Assembly: GCA_035551995.1 (NCBI GenBank)
Contig: DASZME010000072.1
Coordinates: 45,416 to 109,415, forward strand
Source: RYN-428 sp035551995
GTDB taxonomy: Bacteria; Planctomycetota; Phycisphaerae; Tepidisphaerales; Tepidisphaeraceae
Length of the DNA: 64,000 nucleotides
Direction of reading: 5' to 3'
Part shown: positions 1 to 8,573 of the stretch, in pieces
Layout of the letters: the number at the start of each line of letters is the position of its first letter
Position numbering within the stretch: position 1 is the stretch's first letter
Made by a program: the position numbers and the translations under genes
Notes under the pieces: model-generated
Database searches by the model: none
What the model was told of the DNA's origin: nothing
What the model saw: the letters and a program-made list of their open reading frames with translations, nothing else

Positions 1-137
1 GCGGGCGCCAAACTACCGTTTACTGTCGATCCCGAGAGGTCCGGGACACGACGGCGTACTCGATCCGCCGCCTCAACTCGGACAAACTTTCATATTGTTT
101 GCCGACGTTGCGATTCGTACGATACCCCTTAAACGCC

Positions 138-1025
138 ATGGATCACGCGACAAAAAACCGTCTGAGACTTTTATTGAAAAGCGAGCGCGCGATGGGCCTG
201 GAGACCGTCGGCCCTGCCGACTGGAGTGAATTGTCCATCGCCAGGCCGCCCGCCCGGCCCGAGCCGGTAACCCGCGCGACGGCCGCGTCGCCGTTGACGC
301 CGCACCAAACGACGCCGACCCAACCCGCGCCGGTCCAGGCCGTCGCGGCGCCGGCGATAGCGCCGTCGCCTCCGGCATCCGAACCGTTTCTGTCGCCGAT
401 CCTTTCGATTGAGGATCGCCGTCTGCGACTTTTCGCCATGGACGACGGCGAAGTCCGTGGGTGTACGAAATGCGGGCTATGTCATTCGCGAACCCATACC
501 GTGTTCGGCGAAGGCGCCGTCGATGCCCGCCTGATGTTTATCGGCGAAGGTCCAGGCCACACGGAAGATCAGACCGGCCGACCGTTCGTCGGCCCGGCCG
601 GCATGCTTTTGGATCGAATGATCGGCGCCATGGGATTGCGGCGGGAACAGGCTTATATCGCCAACGTGGTGAAGTGCCGGGCGCATCTTCCCGGGCCGCC
701 GGCCAAGGATCGCGCGCCCGCCCCCGAAGAAGTGGCGGCGTGTTCGCCGTACCTGGAAAGACAAGTTGAAATCATCCGTCCGGAGGTGATCGTGACGCTC
801 GGCGTTCCCGCGTCACAGTTCGTGCTGTCGACCCGGCTTTCGATGAGCCGCCTGCGCGGCAACTGGCATACATGGCATGGTGTCGCGGTGATGCCGACGT
901 GGCATCCGTCGTACCTCTTGCGCTGCGAAAAAGAGGGAAACCTCGAACCCAAACGCCAGGCGTGGAGCGATCTGCAAAAAGTGATGGCTCATCTTGGACT
1001 CATCCCGCCCAAGAAGAGCGCCTGA
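138..1025 (+). CDS. Type-4 (iron-sulfur) uracil-DNA glycosylase
   Basis: Removes uracil from DNA as the first step of base excision repair. The 295-residue protein has a Pro/Ala-rich N-terminal third of low complexity, then the family-4 fold. Visible motifs are GEGPG followed by ED (water-activating loop), the Fe-S cysteines CTKC near the start of the domain, two more in VVKC and AAC, and HPSYLLR near the C-terminus. The spacer between the last two cysteines (21 residues) is somewhat longer than I expect for the family. I chose the ATG at 138; an in-frame upstream start at 99 adds only 13 unconvincing residues. It lies upstream of dnaA on the same strand, with a 223-base gap. Confidence 0.93.
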   Translation: MDHATKNRLRLLLKSERAMGLETVGPADWSELSIARPPARPEPVTRATAASPLTPHQTTPTQPAPVQAVAAPAIAPSPPASEPFLSPILSIEDRRLRLFAMDDGEVRGCTKCGLCHSRTHTVFGEGAVDARLMFIGEGPGHTEDQTGRPFVGPAGMLLDRMIGAMGLRREQAYIANVVKCRAHLPGPPAKDRAPAPEEVAACSPYLERQVEIIRPEVIVTLGVPASQFVLSTRLSMSRLRGNWHTWHGVAVMPTWHPSYLLRCEKEGNLEPKRQAWSDLQKVMAHLGLIPPKKSA

Positions 1026-1248
1026 GACTGCGTTCAAGAAACAAAATGCTTGAAAAGGCCTTGTTTTCAGCGGGAATTTCACAAAAGCTGTCGCATAAAA
1101 ATTTAGTCTTTGCCACCGAAGCCGTTCGCGGATAGAGTCCGCTTCTTCGATTCAAACCCGTCGTCATTTTGTTTGGTCGCCGGTCAAGTGTAACTACGAA
1201 CGATTCATTCGCCGAACCAGGCCTCGCGGCTTGGTGAAAAGACAGGTC

Positions 1249-2607
1249 ATGACAACGACTCATACGCAGCCGATGCGACAGGCGGTTCGTCGCGCTCACG
1301 ACGGCGCCGGGCTTGAGCCGGCCATCTGGCATCAGATTCTCAATCAGGTTCGCGTTCAACATCCGGCGCTTCATCGCGTCTGGTTTGATGAGATGGCGCC
1401 GCGCCAACTCACCAACGGCGTGATTCAGGTGACGGTCGATACGCCGGCCCAGCTCAATTTCTGCCAGGGCCAATGCCAGCAGCCATTCACGTCCGCCGCC
1501 CAGCAGACGACCGGCCGGCTCGTGTCCGTCAGCTTTCATTGCAACAACCTTCCGCGCGGCGGGGTGTTCAACGAGGGCGAGCAGCCGCTGCCGCTGAATC
1601 CGGATTATGTTTTCGATAATTTCGTCACGGGTCCCTGCAACCGGCTTCCGCATGCAGCGTCGCTGGCCGTCTCCGAAAAGCCGGGCCAGGCCGGATACAA
1701 CCCGCTGTTTATCCACGGCGGGGTTGGCCTGGGCAAAACGCATCTTTTGCAGGCGGTTTGCCAGACTGTCCTGGCGAGAGCCGCCGATTCGCGCATTCTA
1801 TTCCTGTCGTGCGACGCCTTCATAAACCAGTTCATTCTGGGCGTCGAAAACGGGGACATGCAGAATTTTCGCAATCGATATCGCCATGTCGATTTGCTTG
1901 TGATCGACGACATTCACTTCCTGGCCGGGCGCGATCGAACGCAGGAGGAATTTTTTCACACGTTCAATACGCTCTATCAGCAGCACAAGCAGATCATCCT
2001 GTCGGCGGACTGCCCGCCGAGCGAAATTCCGGAATTGGAAGAACGGCTGGTGAGCCGATTCAACTGGGGCCTGGTCGCGCGCGTGGAAAAGCCGTGCTAT
2101 GAAACACGGGTGGCCATTCTGCAAAAGAAGGCGCGCATGCGGGGCCTGACGCTGCCCGACGACGTCGTGTGCTATGTCGCGGCAAAGGTTGAAAACAACA
2201 CGCGCGAGCTCGAGGGCGCCGTCACCAAGATTCAGGGAATGGCGCAGTTGCAGAATGGCCTCATCGACCTTGAGCTTGCCAAGGCCGCATTGGGCGAAAC
2301 AGCGACCGCCGAGCAACGGCAGATCACCATCCAGCAGATATTCGAATCCGTCACGCAATATTACAACGTGAAGATGAGCGATCTTCAGAGCAAGAAACGC
2401 CACAAAAGCATCGCATTTCCCCGGCAGGTCTGCATGTTTCTCGCCCGTCGTCACACGCGTTACAGCCTGGAAGAGATCGGCGGGTACTTCGGCGGCCGCG
2501 ATCACACCACGGTGATGCACGCGGTTCGCACGGTCGATGCCGACACCAAGAGCGATAAGCAGATCGCCGAGCAACTGGCGCACCTGGAAGCCCAGTTAAA
2601 ACCGTAA
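1249..2607 (+). CDS. dnaA: Chromosomal replication initiator protein DnaA
   Basis: AAA+ ATPase that binds DnaA boxes and opens oriC. In its 452 residues one sees the N-terminal interaction domain, a Walker A segment (HGGVGLGKTHLL), Walker B (LLVIDDIHFL), and the C-terminal helix-turn-helix signature GGRDHTTVMHAV. An in-frame TTG at 1231 is possible, but the ATG at 1249 fits better. The gene is not followed by dnaN, and no consensus DnaA boxes (TTATCCACA-like) are visible in the flanking gaps, so nothing here shows the origin is adjacent. One copy of the CCCCGCAAGCGGGG hairpin repeat follows the stop codon. Confidence 0.96.
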   Translation: MTTTHTQPMRQAVRRAHDGAGLEPAIWHQILNQVRVQHPALHRVWFDEMAPRQLTNGVIQVTVDTPAQLNFCQGQCQQPFTSAAQQTTGRLVSVSFHCNNLPRGGVFNEGEQPLPLNPDYVFDNFVTGPCNRLPHAASLAVSEKPGQAGYNPLFIHGGVGLGKTHLLQAVCQTVLARAADSRILFLSCDAFINQFILGVENGDMQNFRNRYRHVDLLVIDDIHFLAGRDRTQEEFFHTFNTLYQQHKQIILSADCPPSEIPELEERLVSRFNWGLVARVEKPCYETRVAILQKKARMRGLTLPDDVVCYVAAKVENNTRELEGAVTKIQGMAQLQNGLIDLELAKAALGETATAEQRQITIQQIFESVTQYYNVKMSDLQSKKRHKSIAFPRQVCMFLARRHTRYSLEEIGGYFGGRDHTTVMHAVRTVDADTKSDKQIAEQLAHLEAQLKP

Positions 2608-2644
2608 GCGCATCGCGACGGCGACGAGTCGGCGTCGCGAAACA

Positions 2645-2670
2645 CGCCCCGCAAGCGGGGCCGCTAAACG
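2645..2670 (+). repeat. 26-nt hairpin repeat, copy 1
   Basis: A perfect GC stem (CCCCGC-AA-GCGGGG) with the conserved tail CCGCTAAACG. It is identical over 26 bases to copies at 9532-9557 and 44846-44871, all in the same orientation and all intergenic. Here it lies 37 bases after dnaA. It may work as a terminator-like hairpin, but it lacks a T tract. Confidence 0.85.
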
Positions 2671-2717
2671 CAAAAACGAATCGCGCACGGTTATTTAGGT
2701 CGCTTTGGGCGCGTTTT

Positions 2718-2726
2718 TGATATAAT
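2718..2726 (+). promoter_or_regulatory. Putative extended -10 promoter for spoVG
   Basis: TG-A-TATAAT matches an extended -10 element on the strand of spoVG, 131 bases upstream of its start codon. No good -35 box is seen at the usual spacing, which is acceptable for extended -10 promoters. The transcription start is inferred, not shown. Confidence 0.4.
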
Positions 2727-2856
2727 TGCTCCAAACGTCCGCATCAATTCTTCGATCGGCCTTTTCGGAAAACATCTCTCGGCCGGCCGCGATGCGGGCT
2801 TTGGATAACGTGACACGTCGCTTGGTCAGTAGTGGTTTCGTACCGGGAGGCACATC

Positions 2857-3351
2857 ATGCTCTTGACCGAGGTTCGCATCCATTTGTGTTCTCATCGCGG
2901 AAGCCGTCTCAAGGCGTTTTGCGCGTTGACCTTCGACGGCGCACTGGTCATACGCGACGTCAAACTCATCGAGCGAAACGATGGGGTTTTTCTGGCCATG
3001 CCGTCGCGCAAAATAACGGATCACTGCCCCAATTGCCGGGAGAAAAATCACCTCCGCGCCCGATTTTGCAATAACTGCGGCGTGCGTCTGAAGGAAGATC
3101 GTTATCGGAACTGCCGCACCGGCGACGGCATCGGCCGGGTGAAGCTGCATGCCGACATCGCGCACCCGACCAACGCCGAGAGCCGGGCACAAATCGAGCG
3201 GCGCGTGCGCGAAGCGTATGAATTGGAAATCGAACGAAGCCGCCAACCGGGTTATGTGGCGGCAAACCTTGACGGCGAGGACTTCGATTTATATGATCAC
3301 GACCCAATGCACGCGGCGTCCTCCGGGTCCGTCCATCTAAATATGGCGTAA
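2857..3351 (+). CDS. spoVG: SpoVG-family RNA/DNA-binding regulator with inserted zinc ribbon
   Basis: SpoVG proteins are small site-specific nucleic-acid-binding regulators. The protein has 164 residues. Positions 1-52 match the family, ending in MPSRK, and the second half resumes at DIAHP (about 100) with the usual NAESR...RRVREAYE helix. Between them lies an insert of about 47 residues with CPNC (57-60) and CNNC (71-74), a four-cysteine zinc ribbon. A further acidic tail follows. The GGGAGG ribosome-binding site before ATG 2857 decides the start. Canonical SpoVG (about 85-100 residues) lacks the ribbon. The insert interrupts the loop after the most conserved motif, so it may change nucleic-acid specificity. 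Confidence 0.88.
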   Translation: MLLTEVRIHLCSHRGSRLKAFCALTFDGALVIRDVKLIERNDGVFLAMPSRKITDHCPNCREKNHLRARFCNNCGVRLKEDRYRNCRTGDGIGRVKLHADIAHPTNAESRAQIERRVREAYELEIERSRQPGYVAANLDGEDFDLYDHDPMHAASSGSVHLNMA

Positions 3352-3683
3352 ACGGATCGCGATGTGCGATATAGATACTAAGTATGACGCTATCCCTTCC
3401 ATCCTCTCCGCGTACGTTGGTCGTACGATAGGCCGGCGCATCAGGAGATCAGGCATCCAATCGGCCGCGATTGAATTAGCCGACTCCCACCCGCGACCGG
3501 CCTGACCACTCGGACCGCCTACCGGCGGATTCTTGCCGGCCGGTCTTATGCTCTTTCTGACCCACAATTTACAGGTTTTTATTGAAGCGCCGCCCTGATG
3601 GCGGTAAAGTGTCGCCTTCGCCGGTCGCTTGTCCATGCTTTGCGGGAATGAAAATCGTTCCCGGAACCAAACCCGAGAAAACT
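3352..3683. other. Intergenic region before ilvB, no gene seen
   Basis: This gap of about 330 bases holds no convincing reading frame on either strand. It contains GC-rich inverted segments around 3500-3545 that could end spoVG transcription, but no clear stem with a T run. In-frame upstream ATGs for ilvB at 3582 and 3648 fall inside it. Confidence 0.5.
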
Positions 3684-5441
3684 ATGTCAATCCTCGAATC
3701 CGATATGCAACAGAAGTTGAGCCCCGCCACCCCCGCAAAGCCCCGCTACAAAGGAAAGAGCGGCGCCCAAATTTTCCACGAAATGCTCATTCAACAGCAC
3801 AAAGTGGACACCATGTTCGGCTACCCCGGCGGCGCCATTCTTCCGGTTTTCGATCAACTGTACAAAACACCGGCCAAGTTCATTCTTAACCGCCACGAAC
3901 AAGGCTCCGGACACTGCGCCGACGGCTACGCCCGCGTGACCGGCCGGCCAGGGATCTGCGTGGTCACCAGCGGACCCGCCGCCACCAATTGCGTCACGCC
4001 GCTGGCGACCGCGCAGATGGATTCGGTGCCGATTATTGTTTTCAGCGGTCAGGTCGCGACAAAGGTGATCGGCAACGACGCCTTTCAGGAAGCCGACGTC
4101 ACCGGCATCACCCGGCCATGCACCAAGTGGAACTACCTGGTGAAGGATATTCGGGAATTGCCGCGGGTCATTAATGAGGCCTTCCTGATCGCCACCAGCG
4201 GCCGACCGGGGCCGGTGCTGGTCGATCTGCCCAAAGACGTGACCGCCGGCATCTGTACCGAGGAAGTCGACGACACGCCTCGCCCCCACATTCTCAGCAA
4301 GCGCAAGCACGCGATCACTCACCCCGAGCACGAAAAGCAGGCGATGGACGCCGCCGAGATGATCAATCGCGCCGAACGTCCGGTGCTTTACGTCGGCGGC
4401 GGCGCGATCATCTCCAATGCGTCGGAACTGGTTCGCAAAGTTTCCAACAAGGCCAATATTCCCTGCACCACTACGCTCCTGGGCCTTGGCGCCTATGACG
4501 AGCACGATCCCAAGGCCCTCTACATGCTCGGCATGCACGGCAGCGCGTTCGCCAACTATGCCGTGCAGGAATGCGACTGCCTGATCGCCGTCGGCGCCCG
4601 TTTTGACGATCGCGTCACCGGCAACCTCGCCACCTTCGCCCCGCACGCCAAGATCATCCATCTGGACATCGATCCCAGTTCCATCAGCAAGACGGTGGAC
4701 GTGGATTGCGTCGTCAGCGGCGACGCCCGCGTGAGCCTCGAACTGATGCTGCCGCACCTGGAGCACCGCGATCGCAAGGAATGGTTTTCAAAGATTCAGG
4801 CGTGGAAAAAACGGTATCCGTTCAAATATTTCGACGACACGGATCTCACCAAGCCGCAGTACGTGATCGAAGAACTGCACCGCCAGACCAACGGCGAAGC
4901 GATCATCACCACCGGCGTGGGCCAGCACCAGATGTGGGCCGCCCAGTTTTACCGCTGGCGTTACGCGCGCCAAATGATCACCAGCGGCGGTCTTGGCACG
5001 ATGGGTTACGGCATGCCCGCCGCGATGGGCGCCGCCCTTGGCGCGCCGGGAAAAATCGTCATCGACATCGACGGCGACGCCAGCTTCCTCATGACCATGT
5101 TCGAGTTGCCGACGATCGCCGAATACAACATCCCCGTGAAAGTCGCCATCCTGAACAACGATTTCCAGGGGATGATCAAGCAGTGGCAGGACCTGTTCTA
5201 CGACCGTCGCTACGCCTACGCGAAGATGAAGAACCCCAATTTCGCGGCGCTGGCCGAAGCGTGCGGAATCAAGGGCATGTGCTGCAAGCGCAAGGAAGAC
5301 GTGGCGAAAACGGTCGAGGAGATGTTGAGCCATAACGGCCCGGTGATCGTCGATTTCCGCGTTGAGCCCAACGAGCATGTCTATCCGATGGTCCCCAGCG
5401 GCAAGGGCCTGCACGAAATGGAACTCGGAACGCTGGCCTGA
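3684..5441 (+). CDS. ilvB: Acetolactate synthase, large (catalytic) subunit
   Basis: Thiamine-diphosphate enzyme that condenses pyruvate with pyruvate or 2-oxobutyrate, the first common step of valine/leucine/isoleucine synthesis. The 585 residues show the N-terminal Pyr domain (GYPGGAILPVFD, and HEQGSGH with the catalytic Glu), the central FAD-type domain, and the C-terminal ThDP motif starting at GDASFLM and ending in NN. The start is ambiguous: in-frame ATGs at 3582 and 3648 would add a tail unlike the family, so 3684 is preferred. No small regulatory subunit (ilvN) adjoins it. ilvE lies 18 kb away and leuA 29 kb away. Confidence 0.94.
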   Translation: MSILESDMQQKLSPATPAKPRYKGKSGAQIFHEMLIQQHKVDTMFGYPGGAILPVFDQLYKTPAKFILNRHEQGSGHCADGYARVTGRPGICVVTSGPAATNCVTPLATAQMDSVPIIVFSGQVATKVIGNDAFQEADVTGITRPCTKWNYLVKDIRELPRVINEAFLIATSGRPGPVLVDLPKDVTAGICTEEVDDTPRPHILSKRKHAITHPEHEKQAMDAAEMINRAERPVLYVGGGAIISNASELVRKVSNKANIPCTTTLLGLGAYDEHDPKALYMLGMHGSAFANYAVQECDCLIAVGARFDDRVTGNLATFAPHAKIIHLDIDPSSISKTVDVDCVVSGDARVSLELMLPHLEHRDRKEWFSKIQAWKKRYPFKYFDDTDLTKPQYVIEELHRQTNGEAIITTGVGQHQMWAAQFYRWRYARQMITSGGLGTMGYGMPAAMGAALGAPGKIVIDIDGDASFLMTMFELPTIAEYNIPVKVAILNNDFQGMIKQWQDLFYDRRYAYAKMKNPNFAALAEACGIKGMCCKRKEDVAKTVEEMLSHNGPVIVDFRVEPNEHVYPMVPSGKGLHEMELGTLA

Positions 5442-5524
5442 CGGCGGGTTGATCAAGAGCATTTCTCATGGTGGCGGAGCGAGTTTCGATCGAGAAACGC
5501 GCCCCGTGCGGGAAATGCCTAATT

Positions 5525-5603
5525 AACCACGGATTGCACTGATTTCCCTGATCAATCGCGAGAACTTGCTTTCCCGTCCGCGTAATCCACGTAATCCGTG
5601 GTT
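5525..5603. repeat. Inverted repeat with short-tandem arms (AATCCGTGG type)
   Basis: Arms AACCACGGATT (5525-5535) and AATCCGTGGTT (5593-5603) are perfect 11-bp inverted repeats. The inner flank of the right arm repeats CGTAATCC twice at 9-base spacing. The element fills the gap between the convergent ilvB and metalloprotease-like genes and could serve as a shared transcription end. Its design resembles the heptad palindromes of the ribosomal cluster but the sequence differs. Confidence 0.6.
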
Positions 5604-5691
5604 CAGCTTTTTGGTTGCGGCGGGAGGCCGCGCTGGGAAATCCGCGGTGAAGAGTTATCCGGAGACGAAGAATTTCCCGGCCGCTGTGCCC

Positions 5692-6522
5692 TCAGCATTT
5701 TCCCACGGCACAGAGAAAAAACATCGCGATCGCCAAACCGACGTTGCAAAAAACGACGAACAATCCCGCCGCGTAAAAAACCGTGCATCCGCTCACCAGT
5801 CGATCGCACGCCCATGCAAGATACGGTGCATCGGCCCAAAGCGTCAGGAGGTTGAGCGCCAGCGAGAATAAAATCAGCCAGGCGAATCCCCTGCCCGCCC
5901 CGTCGATGTCGGATCGGCTGAGGGTGATATGGCTGCCGATGCAAAAAACGAGATAGCCAAAAAGCCAGAAGCGCCAGTTTGAAACCCACGCCGATTGAAA
6001 AATCGACGTCAGCAGCCGCCAGGCCGTTTCCATCACCCGCGGAAAAACAGCCGCGAGCGTTGATCGGTCGGCCATGTCGGCGCCGACGACCAAAGGCGCC
6101 GGCAACTCCAGAAGATACCGCGACAGCAGAAATACGATAGCTGTTCCAAACCAGATCGGCCCCGTACCGATGAAGAAGTTCCCGATCTTTTGGTAGGCGC
6201 TTTTGGGATTGTAAGCGTGATCGACGGACCCGAGCGTTCCGTCGGCCTGTGGAGAGAACAGCCGCATCCGTACGATCTTGTGCCGGAAGAGGAGACAGAA
6301 AAATGCGTGGCCAAGTTCATGCACCATCACGCCCGGCGCCGTGAAGTATGTATAGACGTCGAGCCCCATCAGCCGGGCCGCGCGGGCCCGGACGTAGCGC
6401 GACAGGTAGTGCAGGACGATCGCCAGAAAAAGAAGCGGCCCAAGCACCAGTAAAAGCTGCATGGCGGTTCGAGCGGCGCTCTGAACGAGGTAGCGAAGAA
6501 TAACGGCAAGGGCGCCATTCAT
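5692..6522 (-). CDS. Integral membrane metalloprotease-like protein (HExxH)
   Basis: Protein of 276 residues with several hydrophobic segments and the zinc-binding motif HELGHAFF at about residue 68, directly after an N-terminal membrane segment. It is followed by more membrane helices, as in site-2/M50-type proteases. I do not see a clear second metal motif (NPDG), so the exact family is open and the enzyme could be a related membrane protein. The start at 6522 (residues MNGALAV) is preferred over a longer frame reaching 6777, which would run into the divergent potC gene. Substrate unknown. Confidence 0.65.
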   Translation of the reverse strand: MNGALAVILRYLVQSAARTAMQLLLVLGPLLFLAIVLHYLSRYVRARAARLMGLDVYTYFTAPGVMVHELGHAFFCLLFRHKIVRMRLFSPQADGTLGSVDHAYNPKSAYQKIGNFFIGTGPIWFGTAIVFLLSRYLLELPAPLVVGADMADRSTLAAVFPRVMETAWRLLTSIFQSAWVSNWRFWLFGYLVFCIGSHITLSRSDIDGAGRGFAWLILFSLALNLLTLWADAPYLAWACDRLVSGCTVFYAAGLFVVFCNVGLAIAMFFLCAVGKC

Positions 6523-6739
6523 GTCGGACGGATTATCGCCGTGCGTCGTCAAAGTTGCGAATCGACCGGCTCGACGAATATGGTATAAACGCGCGGAGGC
6601 GGTGTGTGCCGAGGTTTCATCTGGGAGAATGCGGTTGAACGCCGAGACTTCGAGTCGCCGGGAGCGGAAACAAGAGAGCGGAGGATCGCCGGCCCTCTCT
6701 TTCCGCCGGCGCCCGCCCCGGCGTTTGGGCGGCATAACG

Positions 6740-7510
6740 ATGAAGCATCTTCTCGCCGGATGGACATACGCCGTCATGGCGTTCCTCTATTTGCCGATCG
6801 TGTTGCTGGCCGTTTATTCGTTCAACAATTCACCGCTCAGCATCCTCTGGAGCGGCTTTACGCTGCGGTGGTACGCCGTCGTCTGGCACGACAGCCTATT
6901 GATCGGCGCCATCGAAAACAGCCTGCTGATCGCGACGGCCGCCACGGTTATTTCGGTGATTCTCGGAACGCTGGCGGCATGGCTCCTGTATCGTTACAAA
7001 TTTCCGGGAACCGCCGCGACGTATACGTTGCTCGTGACGCCGATGATTATTCCCGAAGTCATCATGGGCGTAAGCCTGATGTTGTTTTTTCGGGCGATCG
7101 GGATGGAGTTGGGATTTGTCACCGTCATCATCGCGCATGTGACCTTCTGCTTTCCCTTCGTGATGGCGGCGGTTCAAGCGCGTTTGGCCGGGCTGGACCC
7201 CGCGATGGAAGAGGCGGCGATGGACCTTGGCGCCACTCCCGCCCGCGCGTTTTTTCGGGTGATCCTGCCTTACCTGACGCCGGGCATCATTGCCGGAGCC
7301 ATGCTGGCGTTCACGCTATCGCTTGACGAATTCGTCGTCACCTATTTCACGTATGATGCGCGCTCGATGACATTGCCGGTGCGGATCTACACCGCGATCC
7401 ACGGCGCCGGGGCGCGCCCGGCGCTGAACGCGGTATCGACGTTGTTCATCGTCGCGACGGCGATCCTCGTCGTCGCAAGCGACGCGATCCGCCGAAAGCC
7501 CAAACAGTGA
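6740..7510 (+). CDS. potC: Spermidine/putrescine ABC transporter, inner-membrane permease PotC
   Basis: One of two channel-forming subunits of a polyamine importer. It has 256 residues, about six membrane helices, and the EAA loop (EEAAMDLGATPARAF...PYLTPGI) that contacts the ATPase. The segment DEFVVTYFTYD near the end is typical of PotC-type permeases. ATG 6740 is used because residues before it are basic and non-homologous. It is the first gene of a four-gene operon, potC-potD-potB-potA, unlike the common potABCD order. Confidence 0.9.
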   Translation: MKHLLAGWTYAVMAFLYLPIVLLAVYSFNNSPLSILWSGFTLRWYAVVWHDSLLIGAIENSLLIATAATVISVILGTLAAWLLYRYKFPGTAATYTLLVTPMIIPEVIMGVSLMLFFRAIGMELGFVTVIIAHVTFCFPFVMAAVQARLAGLDPAMEEAAMDLGATPARAFFRVILPYLTPGIIAGAMLAFTLSLDEFVVTYFTYDARSMTLPVRIYTAIHGAGARPALNAVSTLFIVATAILVVASDAIRRKPKQ

Positions 7511-7524
7511 CGCCTGGAGATTCG

Positions 7525-8571
7525 ATGAAAATTTTTCGTCCGCTTATTCTTCTGATCCTGCCCGCGCTTGCGATCCTCGGATGCGATCGTTCCAAATCAA
7601 CCGCCGCCGCCAAATCGCGCCTGCAATTGTTCGCCTTTTCCAGCTACATTCCGCAAGAAGCGATCGACGGGTTCACCAGGGAAACCGGCATCCCGATCGA
7701 CTACGAAGTCTATCCGACGAATGAAGCGATGCTGCAAAAACTCTCGGCCAATCCCGATCATTACGACGTGATTCAGCCGTCGGACTATATGGTCGAACAC
7801 CTGGTCGCCCGGCACATGCTCGCCCCGCTCGACCCGCATCAACTGCCGCATCTTGAAAATATTCTCGGCGAGTTCCGTGGCCTTCCCTTCGATCCGGGAA
7901 ACCAGTTTTCCGTTCCGTACATGGCCGGAACGGTCGGCATCGTCGTCAACAGCGACAAAATCAAAGCGCCGATCCGCGGATACAAAGATGTATTCCAGGA
8001 GAAGTATAAGGGCAGGATCGTGGTCGTGGACGATCCGCGCGAGATGGTGACGTGGGCATTGGAGACGGCCGGCATTCCGATCAACGACGTGACGCCGCAA
8101 ACGCTCGCGCGGGTCAAGCCGACGCTGGTCGAGTGGGTGAAGCTGAAGAATATTTACAACTCCGACGATCCCAAGCCGCCGCTGCTGAGCGACGACCGCG
8201 ACCTCGGCGTCATCTACTGCGGCGACGCCGCCGCGCTTTGGCAGGAGAATCACAAGTTTAAGTACGTGCTCCCCGCGGAAGGCGCGCATCGATTCATCGA
8301 TAATCTTTGCATCCCCGCCGGCTCCAAACACAAGGCCGAGGCGATGGCCTTCATCGATTACATCCTGCGGCCCGAGGTGAGCAAAATGATCTCCGACAAA
8401 TTCCCCTACACGAATCCCAACGGCGCCGCCCGCAAGCTGTTGAGCAAGGACCAACTGGACAACCCGGCAAGCTATCCGCCGGGTTCGGCCAAGCTGGAAA
8501 TCTTTCGCGCCATCGGGAAAGCCAGCGTCGATCTACAGGACATGATGTCGGAAATCCGACACGCCGACTGA
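7525..8571 (+). CDS. potD: Polyamine-binding lipoprotein PotD-like
   Basis: Extracytoplasmic solute-binding protein of the polyamine importer, 348 residues. The N-terminus MKIFRPLILLILPALAILGC is a lipoprotein signal with lipobox LGC, so the mature protein is probably membrane-anchored. The body is a type-2 periplasmic binding fold with the motif YDVIQPSDYMV near the hinge, as in PotD/PotF. It lies 14 bases after potC and is followed by potB after 2 bases, so the genes are translated together. The exact polyamine (spermidine or putrescine) cannot be read from the sequence. Confidence 0.9.
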   Translation: MKIFRPLILLILPALAILGCDRSKSTAAAKSRLQLFAFSSYIPQEAIDGFTRETGIPIDYEVYPTNEAMLQKLSANPDHYDVIQPSDYMVEHLVARHMLAPLDPHQLPHLENILGEFRGLPFDPGNQFSVPYMAGTVGIVVNSDKIKAPIRGYKDVFQEKYKGRIVVVDDPREMVTWALETAGIPINDVTPQTLARVKPTLVEWVKLKNIYNSDDPKPPLLSDDRDLGVIYCGDAAALWQENHKFKYVLPAEGAHRFIDNLCIPAGSKHKAEAMAFIDYILRPEVSKMISDKFPYTNPNGAARKLLSKDQLDNPASYPPGSAKLEIFRAIGKASVDLQDMMSEIRHAD

Positions 8572-8573
8572 AG

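Noticed and set aside
1026..1248. Possible replication origin next to dnaA
   Set aside because: No DnaA-box-like 9-mers or AT-rich unwinding tract were found on either strand here or after the gene.
2676..2691. 16-base match ACGAATCGCGCACGGT with 22819-22834
   Set aside because: A match of this length is about what chance gives once in 64 kb, and the flanks differ; not called a repeat.
3687..4766. Long minus-strand open frame (about 359 codons) opposite ilvB
   Set aside because: It is the complement of a strongly conserved gene in GC-rich DNA and has no homology; a shadow frame.
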